From: a virus
Virus record (IMG/VR): IMGVR_UViG_3300031841_001859
Coordinates: 1 to 61,389 of that record
Direction: 5' to 3' (one strand)
Length of the DNA stretch: 61,389 bases
Under the pieces are notes generated by a model. It was not told the DNA's origin. It was given only the letters and a program-made list of their open reading frames with translations, and did not search any database. Positions 33,953 to 44,018 of the stretch are shown in pieces. The position numbers were made by a program, and so were the translations under genes. The first letter of the stretch is position 1, and every line of letters starts with the position of its first letter.

Positions 33953-35524
33953 ATGGCAAACTGTATATCGTATGACTTGATTTGTCCTATTGGAGCAACA
34001 GGAGGAGAATGTAGATGGTCTATTAGTTGTTGTGATGGAAGTTTTCAAAGAGTTATACTTCAAGAAGGAGAAATTTCTACCCCTTGTATAGATAAGGATT
34101 CAACATTTTATAACGGAGAACCTGTAGCACAAAACTCTATATCAGGTACTTTTACTCCAGTAGATGTTCCATGTACAAGTGCTTGTGGTACAGTTAATCC
34201 AGCGCCAAATCCAACTCCGCCGAGTCCTCCGACTCCCCCTACACCGCCGAGTCCTCCGACTCCTGCGCCAACGCCAGCCCCTGATTATTGTTTAGGAGCT
34301 GAGAATGAAGTTACAATTCAAAATATTAGCGGAAGTAATAAGTATGTGTTTGGTGGAAACTATGGTACATACGGAACTAATGTAGGAACATACGTATTGA
34401 AAAACGTTCCGGCAGCACATCCAATTGCTATACAAAATTATAATTTAACTGGTTCAATTACATATACAGGTACAAATGCGGTTGGGCCTAAAGTTGGTTT
34501 AGATGGGAATACATATACATATTATTGGGGAGATGTAACAATTACTGTTCTTGGTTTTTATGGAACTATAAGTTATGAGTGTTACTATCATGGATATATG
34601 GGTGGTCAGAATAATCTAATTTATAATTCAACTACTTGTAGCGTACCAAGTCCAACGCCACCTGCTCCGACTCCGCCTACGCCTCCTACACCTAGTACAG
34701 TTCCTCCTGTGCCATCACCGGTTACAACGGAATATACTTTAACGTATGCTGGCAGTGTAAAAGGATGGCCCTCATTTTATTCTTATATACCAGAATATAT
34801 GATGGGTATGAATAATTATTTGTATTCTTTTAATGGTGGTAATTTATATAAACACAATACAAATGAAGTTAGAAATAATTTTTATGGCCAACAGTATGAT
34901 TCTCAAATAACAAGTGTGTTTAATCAAAACCCGCTAGAGAATAAAATATTTAAAACTATAAACCTAGAATCAGATTCTGCATGGACAGTTAACTCAAAGA
35001 CAGATATACAAGATGAAGGATATGTTGACTACAGGTGGTTTGAAAAGAAAGAAGGTGCATACTTTGCATACCTTAGAAAAACAAATCAAATACCAGCGCC
35101 TGATAATGAATTTGCGCTAAGGTCTGCTAATGGTATTGGAAAAACTTCTGGATGGAATTTACAAAGCAATGTGCTTACTGTAAACTTTTCTGTAAACCCA
35201 CTGGTATCTATTGGCGATATAGTTAGTATAGGTGATTATCTTTATTTTTCTGAACCTCAATATACCACTGTAAAATTTGCAGGACAAATAACTAATATTG
35301 AGGTAGATTTAAGAAGTGGTATAAACAGATTGTTTGCTAATACAAACATAACAGGTGCACAAACGATAGGTGTTACAGACCCCTATATGTTATACATTAA
35401 AAATATTGAGGCAGAAGTAAACGGTATGTTAGGTCATCAATTAAACTTTACACTTACAAATCCAAGTACAACTTCAGTTGAACTCTTTGCTGTAGAGGCT
35501 GAAGTTATGAAAAGCTATCCGTAA
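33953..35524 (+). CDS. Pro-rich tail protein with cupredoxin-like domain
   Basis: 523 residues. Residues 1-80 are Cys-rich (C4, C11, C20, C26, C27, C45, C74, C78). Linker 1 (82-110) is PxxP/PPTPP-rich. Residues 111-229 form a beta domain with a type-1 copper-site pattern: H156 in NVPAAHPIAI, then C210, H213 and M216 in SYECYYHGYMGG. Linker 2 (231-257) is again PT/PP-rich. Residues 260-523 are a larger beta-rich region, ending in FTLTNPSTTSVELFAVE, probably the particle-binding or receptor domain. Pro-rich linkers like those of the giant tail protein flank the domain. Copper binding is inferred from residues only. Confidence 0.7.
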   Translation: MANCISYDLICPIGATGGECRWSISCCDGSFQRVILQEGEISTPCIDKDSTFYNGEPVAQNSISGTFTPVDVPCTSACGTVNPAPNPTPPSPPTPPTPPSPPTPAPTPAPDYCLGAENEVTIQNISGSNKYVFGGNYGTYGTNVGTYVLKNVPAAHPIAIQNYNLTGSITYTGTNAVGPKVGLDGNTYTYYWGDVTITVLGFYGTISYECYYHGYMGGQNNLIYNSTTCSVPSPTPPAPTPPTPPTPSTVPPVPSPVTTEYTLTYAGSVKGWPSFYSYIPEYMMGMNNYLYSFNGGNLYKHNTNEVRNNFYGQQYDSQITSVFNQNPLENKIFKTINLESDSAWTVNSKTDIQDEGYVDYRWFEKKEGAYFAYLRKTNQIPAPDNEFALRSANGIGKTSGWNLQSNVLTVNFSVNPLVSIGDIVSIGDYLYFSEPQYTTVKFAGQITNIEVDLRSGINRLFANTNITGAQTIGVTDPYMLYIKNIEAEVNGMLGHQLNFTLTNPSTTSVELFAVEAEVMKSYP

Positions 35525-35531
35525 AAATTAG

Positions 35532-35539
35532 TATCTTTG
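35532..35539 (+). promoter_or_regulatory. TAnnTTTG promoter box; fixes the next start
   Basis: TATCTTTG ends seven bases before ATG 35546. A TTG at 35537 in the same frame lies inside this box, so the ATG is the better start and the mRNA may be nearly leaderless. Confidence 0.55.
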
Positions 35540-35545
35540 CATAGA

Positions 35546-35953
35546 ATGGAATTTAACATAAATGAATTAAATCCTTCTGATTATGAAGAAGTTTTGGTAA
35601 ATTGGTGGAAAGAATGGGGTTGGACTCCTCCACCGAAAGAATTTTTACCAGAAGATGGACAAGGAGGAATAATGGTTTCATACAAAGATAAACCTGTTTG
35701 CGCAGGTTTTGTGTATTTTACCAACTCAAAAGTATCGTGGGTAGAATGGATTATCTCAGATAAAAATGTAGATAAAAAATTAAGACACGATGCAGTAAAA
35801 CACTTGATTGGATTGCTGACAAGCATCTGTCAAGAACAAGGAAGTAAATTTGTTTACGCTATCCTTAAAAATGATAACCTAATGAAAACCTATGAAGAGT
35901 GGGGTTATGTACAAGGAGATGTAAACTGTAATGAAATGATAAAAAAAATATAA
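35546..35953 (+). CDS. GNAT-like N-acetyltransferase
   Basis: 135 residues with a GNAT-like order: an N-terminal helix, IMVSYKDKPVCAGFVYFT (strands 2-4), VSWVEWIISDKNVDKKLRHD (strand 4 and acetyl-CoA loop), LIGLLTSICQEQGSKFVYAI and LMKTYEEWGYVQG at the end. The Q/RxxGxG pyrophosphate motif is degenerate. It follows the second Pro-rich tail protein and could acetylate virion or sugar amines; the substrate is unknown. Confidence 0.65.
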   Translation: MEFNINELNPSDYEEVLVNWWKEWGWTPPPKEFLPEDGQGGIMVSYKDKPVCAGFVYFTNSKVSWVEWIISDKNVDKKLRHDAVKHLIGLLTSICQEQGSKFVYAILKNDNLMKTYEEWGYVQGDVNCNEMIKKI

Positions 35954-35954
35954 T

Positions 35955-36764
35955 ATGCCAATAGGTTCAGCACTCGCAGCAGCGGGAACATTCTTAGCTA
36001 AAACAGCATTGCCAGCAGTGGGTACATTTTTAAAAACAAAAGCACTACCAGCAGTGGGTAAATTTGTTACAAAAGAAGCACTACCAGCACTTGGTAAAGC
36101 GGCTGTTTCAAAAGTAGGAAGTCAATTACTATCTAAAGGTGCGCCAGCAGCTTTTAGTTTTGGACAAGCCAGAAACGCTAGACAGCTTCAAGGAGAATAT
36201 CAAGGCCAGATAGATGATTTATTTGCAAGCGCACAAGGTAGATTAGATATGGATAGATTCGCAGGGTTATCTGTTCCAACCACAGGATTAGAGTTAGCTC
36301 TCGACGCATCTCGAGCAACTGCTGGAGACTTCTTGCAGCGTGTAGCAGAGGGAGACCAAAGAGGTTTAGCAGCTGGTGGAAGAGCGCTTATGGCTATACA
36401 AGAGGCTCAGCAAAAAGCTGGAGCAACGTATGATGATAGACTAGCTAACTTACAATTAAGACAAGCTATAGGTGGACAACAAGCAGATGCTGCCGCAGCA
36501 GAGTTAGAGCTTGAACAAGTAAAAGGTTTACAAGGAATGTTAGCTGACCAAAGAGCAAGACAAATGGGGGCAACAGGAGCAGGTATTGATTTATTAAGTC
36601 AGTTAGCTGCTGGCCTTGCTAAGAAAGACCCATTTGATGGGGATGAAAGTAGTGATTTAGAAGAAGATATTGTAGAGACAGGAAGAGATTCAATGGGTGG
36701 TTTCTCAGGAGGCGGCTCAAGTAGTGGTAGTGGAATGGCTGGGTTTACAGGAGCAACAGCTTAA
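35955..36764 (+). CDS. Internal virion protein (small), possible ejection protein
   Basis: 269 residues. The N-terminus repeats KTALPAVGTFLK / TKALPAVGKFVTK / KEALPALGK (about 15-48), an amphipathic membrane-active pattern. Then comes an Ala/Gln-rich helix (FGQARNARQLQGEYQGQIDD and later) and a Gly/Ser-rich tail. Placement before two large virion proteins matches podophage ejection proteins that form the transenvelope channel. Confidence 0.65.
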   Translation: MPIGSALAAAGTFLAKTALPAVGTFLKTKALPAVGKFVTKEALPALGKAAVSKVGSQLLSKGAPAAFSFGQARNARQLQGEYQGQIDDLFASAQGRLDMDRFAGLSVPTTGLELALDASRATAGDFLQRVAEGDQRGLAAGGRALMAIQEAQQKAGATYDDRLANLQLRQAIGGQQADAAAAELELEQVKGLQGMLADQRARQMGATGAGIDLLSQLAAGLAKKDPFDGDESSDLEEDIVETGRDSMGGFSGGGSSSGSGMAGFTGATA

Positions 36765-36774
36765 AATATAGATT

Positions 36775-38358
36775 ATGCCTACAGGATACGGATACGTAAG
36801 AGATAAAGAACCTTTGTTTGTTAACTGGGCAGAGGTAAGTCAAAAATTTACTGACCAATTAAAAGCTGATGAAGAAGCTAGGTTAGCTACTAAAAAAGAA
36901 ATACTTGACAATCGTAACGAATTTACAAAGACCTTACTTAATAAACCTGTTGGACAAAACACTGCACTAAACAGAATACTTTCTGGATATACAGACCAGG
37001 CAAGAGAATATTCTCTTTCTGCTTTACAAAGGTATAAAGACAAAGACTCAACTCTTGCAGAGTATAATGCTTTTGAAAACAATTTAAAATCAGGTACAAG
37101 CTTACTTTTTGATGCAGTAGAAGGTTTTAATTCAAACTTCGATAACTACGCACAGCGTGCACAAGATGGTTCAGCTTCTAAAATAGAAGTGTTTATGCAC
37201 GAGCTTACACAAAACTATACGGACTTTGGTAGAGTATCACTAGATGTAGACCCTAAAACTGGTGAGGTAATTATCTCACAACTGGGGGAAGATGGAAACC
37301 CTACAGGCAAAACATTAGATGTATCACAGCTTGGATACTTCTCTAAGTTTACCAGAGATAAATATGATATAGACGGAGAAGTAAATACTATTGCACAGAA
37401 TTTAGGAACTAAATTTTTACAAGATACTGAGGGTAGAAGTTTAAAATACCAAGGGCAACTGTATGATGAGATTGTAAGTAATGAAGAGTTAATGAAAGGT
37501 TTAGACACAGAGATTAAATCTTTAATTGATGAAGGCTTTGAGCTTGAGAGTGTACTAGCTGACAGTATGAACTATAAAATTGTTACAGATAAAACTGATA
37601 ATCCATTTGATTTATACTTCAATCAAGATACAAATGAGTTTGAAATAACAGATGCTCAAAAACAAGCAGCGTTTGACCATGTAAAACAAAAATTAATGAA
37701 CTCTCTTAACATTGATAGAAGAGAACCTGAAGCTGAGGATGAGTTAAGCGATTCTCAAATACAATCAGATTTAATCAGAAAGATACAAACTGTAGCATTG
37801 TATGGAGATAAAGTTCCTAGAACATTAATAGAGCAATTATTATCAGAAGAAGAGTTAGCCGAGTATGACAAGCTTGTAGAAAGTCAAGGAGGAACAGATG
37901 CTATTCAAGGATTGGTAGATGATATTACCACAGTAGTAGGACTTTCAGATTTAACAGAAGAACAGTTTGCCGATAATGATACAGTTAATCAAGCTTTAGG
38001 AGGTTTACAAGCTCTTGGTATTGATGCTTCTGTAAGTGGCGCAGGTAATATGCTTACTGCAAGAATAATTAATATTAAAGAAAGAGGAGATAAAGGTGAA
38101 GGTATAACTATTAATACTAAAGGTAAAACTCAACAACAAATAATTGATGAGATAGTTAGACTCGTACCTTCAGTAAGAAGTTTAGAAGATTTAGCTACGT
38201 CCCTCGCATTTATAAGAAGACAGAGTAATCCACAGGGTGATACACAGGGTGATACACAAAATGTGCCTCCATTTTTTGAATGGTCACAAAGAGAAGAAAA
38301 CAAAGGTAAAGGTATGAATGAATACATACAAGAATTTAATTTATCTCCAGCTCAGTAA
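36775..38358 (+). CDS. Internal virion protein (medium), possible ejection protein
   Basis: 527 residues, mostly helical and acidic, without membrane segments. The N-terminus carries WAEVSQKFTDQLKADEEARL and repeated Lys/Glu heptads. Near the C-terminus the DNA has a 12-base tandem duplication (GGTGATACACAG), giving QGDTQGDTQ. Its stop overlaps the next start by one base. Role inferred from the ejection-protein cluster. Confidence 0.6.
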   Translation: MPTGYGYVRDKEPLFVNWAEVSQKFTDQLKADEEARLATKKEILDNRNEFTKTLLNKPVGQNTALNRILSGYTDQAREYSLSALQRYKDKDSTLAEYNAFENNLKSGTSLLFDAVEGFNSNFDNYAQRAQDGSASKIEVFMHELTQNYTDFGRVSLDVDPKTGEVIISQLGEDGNPTGKTLDVSQLGYFSKFTRDKYDIDGEVNTIAQNLGTKFLQDTEGRSLKYQGQLYDEIVSNEELMKGLDTEIKSLIDEGFELESVLADSMNYKIVTDKTDNPFDLYFNQDTNEFEITDAQKQAAFDHVKQKLMNSLNIDRREPEAEDELSDSQIQSDLIRKIQTVALYGDKVPRTLIEQLLSEEELAEYDKLVESQGGTDAIQGLVDDITTVVGLSDLTEEQFADNDTVNQALGGLQALGIDASVSGAGNMLTARIINIKERGDKGEGITINTKGKTQQQIIDEIVRLVPSVRSLEDLATSLAFIRRQSNPQGDTQGDTQNVPPFFEWSQREENKGKGMNEYIQEFNLSPAQ

Positions 38359-41300
38359 TGGAAACACAAGAATTATTTGACATATTACCAACAGGTGTTT
38401 TTTCTAACGCTGAAGAACTACAAAAGTTTTTAGATGATGGAGATGTAAATCAATTATATCCTTTATTGGATAAAGAAAAGTTTCCCACTCTTGAATCATT
38501 TCAAGTTTCCTTAAAAAAAAAAGACACTCCAGAAATAAATACGGAGTTAGAATTGGAAGATGGTTTGTCGGAGCAGCCAGAGTCAGCTGAAGAAAAGAAA
38601 ACTCCAGAATCTGATTTAGGTAAAATTTTCAAATCCAATTTTTTAAGAACTGTAGGAGGTATATCCGACATTCCTTTGTTTATAAACCAAAGTGTTTTTA
38701 GCGCATTTGCTCCTAAACAACAAAAAGAATATATAAATAGTCTTACTCCAGAACAAAGAGAAATATTTTTTGAAACTTTAAATACTGCACAAGCTCAGAC
38801 TGGAGGTGGTTTACCTATGGATACAGACTTTTCAAGAAAAATGTATAATGAAGCCAATCGTTTAAGGGAGCTTGTTGACACACAATACGACACCGGCATA
38901 ACTCAAGATATCTTTTCTGAAAATGTGGGTAGAGGTTTGAGAAGACTTACTAACGAAGCAGTAGGAGCTATACCTCAAATAGTTACTGCGTTTGCTCCTG
39001 GTGGTATTGTAGCAATAGGAGCAGGGACAGCAGCTACAAAATCCAGACGTCTCCAAGAAGAAGGAGCTGATTTAAATTTTAAAACACAATTAAATTCAGC
39101 AATTACAGGTACAGCTGAAGGAATATTTGAATTAGTAACTTATAGAATGGGTGGTCAACTGTTCAAAGGTTTAAGAGAAGCGTTATCATCTCAAGGAAAA
39201 GAAGCTGTTAAGGAATCACTTAAAACAATATTAAATGCTTATAAAAAAGGATTTGCAAGAGAGGGAGTTTCAGAGTTAGCTACAGAAGCTACTGAAGATT
39301 TAGCTGACCTTATAGTGCTTGGAGATGAAGAAGCTTTTGCAAACGCATTTTCAAGATATGCGGATACATTTATTATAGGAGGAGCTACAGGTGGGCCGAT
39401 TCAATCTTTTGCCCCTGGAGTCAAAAGAATTGTTCAAGGTAGACAACAAAAAATATTAAACGACAACGTAAAAAAAAGTAAATATAATAATGTACTAGAG
39501 CCATTTGATGTTGAATCTGGTAATATGGTAGTTGAAATAGACCAGCTGCCAATAGTGCAATCTCCAAATGCAGATTTATTTATCAACAGTACAGTTGACA
39601 ATCAAGTAAAAAGAAACGAGATATCGAAAACCCAGGCTGAACAAATAAAAGAAAACTTTGCTGTAGCTAAAGGTATATTCAACCAAATACCCACACAGAA
39701 TTTTAATACACAACAACAAAAACAAGCAGCTGATTTGTTGTTTGAAAAACTTACTTTAGAAAATTTTGTAGCTGGTAAAGATGTAAATCTTGTTACAAAA
39801 GAAATACAAAGAATAGAGTCAATTAATGAACAGCTAAAAAATATAGGATTACAAGCTCAACCAATAACAAGTACAGAGCAAGCTGTAGAAGAGGTCGAGA
39901 TTAAAGATGAAAGTGTCGTGAGCGACACTCAACAAAGAATATCTGTCGCTCCTTTTTTTGCAACACAAATTGAAACAATCGATGACGCAGAATCTTTGAG
40001 ACAAGATAATAAATACACGGAGTATATAACTGGTCTTAATACATTAATAAATGAGTTTGGATTAGAAGGCCAAGTAGAAGAAACGCTAGGCGGATTTCAA
40101 TTTGAAGACGGCACAACTGTTAGAGAAATATCTAACAATATAATTTTAAATAACGCTACCGAAACACAAGGTGATGAGTTTGCTGCGTTAGTAGGCGCTC
40201 TTGCTCCTGAAGTGCAAGAAGCAACTATAGCTGCTAATTATACAGATAAACAATCAGGCGATGCTAATGGAGTTGAGTTTATTTTACAAGTTGATAATAT
40301 TCAAGGAGCTCTCGAAACCGTTGCTGATGTTGGGATTACAGATTTTACTTTGAATCAATCAAATAATTCCTTATCTTTACTTAATCTTGATTTTATGGAT
40401 AGTGAAGTATTTCAAGATAAACTTAATAATCTTTTAGAAAAATTAGATGAAAAACAAATTAAATACTCAGCCCAAGACACAAGGCCAATCAACTCTCGAT
40501 ACATTGATGCTGAAGCCAGAAGGGAAATTTTACGAACTATTCAAAGACGTTCCGTTGAACAACAACTTGAAGGGGAAAGCCTTTATCCGAAAGTTGTCCA
40601 AGCGTTAGAACGTATAGGAGAAACAGTAACTGAAACTACAGTTGAAGAAACTGTTGAACCTTCCCCTACATCTCCCGAACAAATTATAGAAACCATAGGC
40701 GACCCTAGCATGAGCATGGAAGAAACCATTTCTGTGGGTAGAGCTCAAGGTTTTTCAGACATTCAAATACAAAAAGTTTTACAAGGTAGAGGGTTTAAAG
40801 TTAGAGATATAAAACCTCTTTTAGAATTAAAAATAGAAATACCTGCTGCTTTTAGAAATATAGCTGGTGGTATAAATGTAGGTCAACCTATATTTAATCA
40901 AGTTCAATCCGAGCTAAATGCCTTTGTAAAAAAAGCTGATAACGTTTTACCTGGAGCAAGAAGAGCTAAAGCGTTAGAAATTTTAAAAGCTAATGAAACA
41001 TTTCAAACTTTATCTGAGATAGACCAACAACAACTATTATTAGGTTTAGATAGAACTTTAGGAACAACAGCTAATAAAGTTATACAGCAAGAAATAAATC
41101 AAATAAAAAATTCAATAGCTGATTTCAAAAAAGGTATAAAGGATTTAAAGCAAGCGCAAAACACTGTTAATAATTTTATTAGAAAAGCTTTACCAAATGA
41201 GAAAGAAATCAAAGGGTTTGTTTCCTCTATAAATAAGGTTACTAGCAAAGATGATTTACCTGCTGTTGCTGAAAAAATAATAAAACAAATAGAGCAACAA

Positions 41301-44018
41301 AGAGAAAAACAAAAGCTAAGTGTAATAAAAAAAATAAAAACTTTAGCAAATAAAAAAGCCAGAACTACTAAAACAAGGTCAAACAAAATTAGAGGTGGAG
41401 ATTTGACAGCAGCTGGTAAACAATTTTTTCAGGCTGTCAGTGAAATAATGAACGCAGTTACAGGTAAAAATCCTGTAAACACAATGGTTAATATAGCTAA
41501 TGATTTATCTGACTTAGCTGAAATAGAAAGAGTAACAAACAAAGAAATAGCAGGAGAAAAATTATCACCATCAGAGTCAAGACTTTTAGATAGAGTGTTA
41601 GCTTTTGATATGTTTGGAGATATTCAGGAAAAATCTTTAGAGGAAGTGCAAGCTTTATTTACTGACTTACAAGCTGCTCGTGCAGAGTCTATTAGACAAC
41701 TAAATGTTTTAAGAGAAATTCAAGCACGTGAAACGCAAGAGCTTCAAAATGAACTTAACAATCAAGTGCAAAAAGATTTTCCATTTTTATATAAAACTGA
41801 TAAAGACGGAAACTTAGTAGTAAAAAATAGAAATGATTTGAATCAAGATTATCTTAGTATAAGAAGAGATTTTGATAAACTAAAAATTTGGAAAGGATTA
41901 AAAGGTGTAGCACAAACTTATAATTTTACTACAGCTAGAAATTTATTTCAAACCATTAGAAGATATTTAGCCAATCTACAAACCGTTACTAAGATACTTG
42001 ACAGATATAATGACCAAGGATTTTTTCAAAAATATTTTTACAACGAAACTAATATAGCTGAAGAAAATTCTTTAAGAGGTAAATTTAATCAACAAGATAA
42101 AATAAGTGAAATAGCTTCTACTATAGAGGGTGTAAACAATTACAATGATATATTAAACTTACTCAAAGAACCAGAAATATTCTTAAATGTAAAAGGTAGA
42201 CAAGTAGAATACTCTCCTGATAACATAGCTCGTATTTACGCTCTAAGTAAAAACGATGTGCAAAAAGATAAGCTTAATAAAATGGGCTATACTGATTCTG
42301 TTTTAAATGATATTAAAAATAATCTTGATAATAAAGTAATTGAGTTTATAGATAAGCTTATTGATTATTTAAGCACCGATTATTATGAAGGAGTTAATGA
42401 TGTATATTCTAAAATAAATAATATAAACTTGCCGCAAATAAGAAACTATTTTCCTACCAGAACTATATCTCAGGCAGAGTTTAGTAGCGACTTATTAGCA
42501 GCGGGAGATTTCAGTGCAATATTTAATGCTGAAACAGCTCCTGCATTAAAAGCAAGAGAGGATTTAATAAGCCCTATAGATTTAGGAAGAGGTTTAACAT
42601 TTACCAATACACTTTACAATCACATTGAAACTTTAGAAAAGTATAAAGCTTTTGCTTCTACAGTAAAAAAATTAAACACTATAATGAAGTTAGATGGAGT
42701 TGGAGCTTTGATGAATGAAACTGGTACATCACGATTGGTTAGAAATAGTGTTAATGCAATCGTCAATCCAGGTTATGGTATAGACCAAGTAGACACAGGA
42801 TTCTTTGCGAGGGCTTTAAATAACTTTACTGGATATGCGTTATCATTTAGACTTATGCAGATACCTAAGCAAGCTTCTTCTTTTGTAAATGCTTTTGAAC
42901 AATACAGGTTTAACAAATCCGGCAAACCTAATTTTGTAAAAGATTTATTTGGTTTTGCTATAGACATGGCTAAAGTAATATCTAATTTACCAAAAGAAAT
43001 TAAAGAAACTAGAGATATATCTGCAAGTTTTAGAGATAGATTAGAAAAAGGTTTCGGCGGAGATTTGTACGGGTTAGAAACCGGTGGTACTTTAGGTTTG
43101 AAAAAATCCCCTGCATTAAGAAGGTACAGAGCTGCTGCTGCTTCTCCTACTGTATTAGGAGATTTATTAGGTATTATGGGATATAAAATAGTATACAATA
43201 GAAATATTAAAAACGGGATGTCACCTCAAGAAGCTTTAAGAATATTTAATGATTATAATGCAACGCAACAAAGTAGAAGAGGGGCAGATAAAATTGAGCT
43301 ACAAAGAAGTAGAGACGCTCTTACAAGAACGTTTACTATGTTTATGAGCACCACCTATTTACAAATGAATCAAACTGCTCAAGGGGTATCATCTATAACA
43401 ACAGATTTAATTAACAAGAAAAAACCTAAAGCAGCTGATATAAGAAGAGTTGCTCTTAATGCTTATATTGCAAATGCGATGTTTGTTTTTATGGCAAACT
43501 CAGCAAAGTTTTTCTTAGGAGATGATGAAGACAAAGAAGAAGTATTTAATAGATTAAAATTTTCTAACACTGTTTTAAATTTAGTTTATGCTATACCGCT
43601 TTTAGGTTCTGCCGTTGAAGTAATGAATAATAGAATACAGGGTAAAAGGTTTTCTGAGGATAGTATCGTAAACCCATATAGTGCTGTAGTTTCTCGTATG
43701 TATAATTTAATTTCTAAAGAAGGTGGGTTTTCTTTAAGAAGCTTGACACCAATATTTGAGTTAATTGCTGGTACTAGATTCGACCCCTTTGCAGGATTGT
43801 TTAACATATTTAAAGACTTAAAAATTACAGAGGAAAGCTTCCTTGATTTAATAGGTACAACAAGTTATTACAGACCTGATAAAGATGAAGTTTCAAAACC
43901 GGTTTCTAATAAAGCAAGCGGTGATTTTGTTGACCCTGAATTACAACAACAAATTAAAGATTTAAAAAGTCAAGTAAGAGATATTAAAAAAGAAGTTAGA
44001 GATGCCATTTCAGAGTAA
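38358..44018 (+). CDS. Giant internal virion/ejection protein
   Basis: 1886 residues, the second largest product. The N-terminus is soluble. About 190-340 has a hydrophobic, Gly/Ala-rich part (QIVTAFAPGGIVAIGAGTAA). The middle (800-1150) is long Lys/Glu/Gln coiled coil, and the C-terminal 500 residues have several hydrophobic helices (FVFMANSAKFFLG, LNLVYAIPLLGSAVEVMN). Such proteins enter the host envelope ahead of DNA in podophages. The palindrome at 39912 is in frame in a low-complexity segment. Confidence 0.68.
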   Translation: METQELFDILPTGVFSNAEELQKFLDDGDVNQLYPLLDKEKFPTLESFQVSLKKKDTPEINTELELEDGLSEQPESAEEKKTPESDLGKIFKSNFLRTVGGISDIPLFINQSVFSAFAPKQQKEYINSLTPEQREIFFETLNTAQAQTGGGLPMDTDFSRKMYNEANRLRELVDTQYDTGITQDIFSENVGRGLRRLTNEAVGAIPQIVTAFAPGGIVAIGAGTAATKSRRLQEEGADLNFKTQLNSAITGTAEGIFELVTYRMGGQLFKGLREALSSQGKEAVKESLKTILNAYKKGFAREGVSELATEATEDLADLIVLGDEEAFANAFSRYADTFIIGGATGGPIQSFAPGVKRIVQGRQQKILNDNVKKSKYNNVLEPFDVESGNMVVEIDQLPIVQSPNADLFINSTVDNQVKRNEISKTQAEQIKENFAVAKGIFNQIPTQNFNTQQQKQAADLLFEKLTLENFVAGKDVNLVTKEIQRIESINEQLKNIGLQAQPITSTEQAVEEVEIKDESVVSDTQQRISVAPFFATQIETIDDAESLRQDNKYTEYITGLNTLINEFGLEGQVEETLGGFQFEDGTTVREISNNIILNNATETQGDEFAALVGALAPEVQEATIAANYTDKQSGDANGVEFILQVDNIQGALETVADVGITDFTLNQSNNSLSLLNLDFMDSEVFQDKLNNLLEKLDEKQIKYSAQDTRPINSRYIDAEARREILRTIQRRSVEQQLEGESLYPKVVQALERIGETVTETTVEETVEPSPTSPEQIIETIGDPSMSMEETISVGRAQGFSDIQIQKVLQGRGFKVRDIKPLLELKIEIPAAFRNIAGGINVGQPIFNQVQSELNAFVKKADNVLPGARRAKALEILKANETFQTLSEIDQQQLLLGLDRTLGTTANKVIQQEINQIKNSIADFKKGIKDLKQAQNTVNNFIRKALPNEKEIKGFVSSINKVTSKDDLPAVAEKIIKQIEQQREKQKLSVIKKIKTLANKKARTTKTRSNKIRGGDLTAAGKQFFQAVSEIMNAVTGKNPVNTMVNIANDLSDLAEIERVTNKEIAGEKLSPSESRLLDRVLAFDMFGDIQEKSLEEVQALFTDLQAARAESIRQLNVLREIQARETQELQNELNNQVQKDFPFLYKTDKDGNLVVKNRNDLNQDYLSIRRDFDKLKIWKGLKGVAQTYNFTTARNLFQTIRRYLANLQTVTKILDRYNDQGFFQKYFYNETNIAEENSLRGKFNQQDKISEIASTIEGVNNYNDILNLLKEPEIFLNVKGRQVEYSPDNIARIYALSKNDVQKDKLNKMGYTDSVLNDIKNNLDNKVIEFIDKLIDYLSTDYYEGVNDVYSKINNINLPQIRNYFPTRTISQAEFSSDLLAAGDFSAIFNAETAPALKAREDLISPIDLGRGLTFTNTLYNHIETLEKYKAFASTVKKLNTIMKLDGVGALMNETGTSRLVRNSVNAIVNPGYGIDQVDTGFFARALNNFTGYALSFRLMQIPKQASSFVNAFEQYRFNKSGKPNFVKDLFGFAIDMAKVISNLPKEIKETRDISASFRDRLEKGFGGDLYGLETGGTLGLKKSPALRRYRAAAASPTVLGDLLGIMGYKIVYNRNIKNGMSPQEALRIFNDYNATQQSRRGADKIELQRSRDALTRTFTMFMSTTYLQMNQTAQGVSSITTDLINKKKPKAADIRRVALNAYIANAMFVFMANSAKFFLGDDEDKEEVFNRLKFSNTVLNLVYAIPLLGSAVEVMNNRIQGKRFSEDSIVNPYSAVVSRMYNLISKEGGFSLRSLTPIFELIAGTRFDPFAGLFNIFKDLKITEESFLDLIGTTSYYRPDKDEVSKPVSNKASGDFVDPELQQQIKDLKSQVRDIKKEVRDAISE
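39912..39929. repeat. Dispersed palindrome copy 2 (AGTGTCG-TGAG-CGACACT)
   Basis: Perfect 7-bp arms and a 4-base loop, in the giant virion gene, read as AGT GTC GTG AGC GAC ACT (SVVSDT). Confidence 0.85.

Noticed and set aside
35537-35545. TTG start for the GNAT gene
   Set aside because: The TTG is part of the TATCTTTG promoter box; the ATG at 35546 is nine bases downstream.
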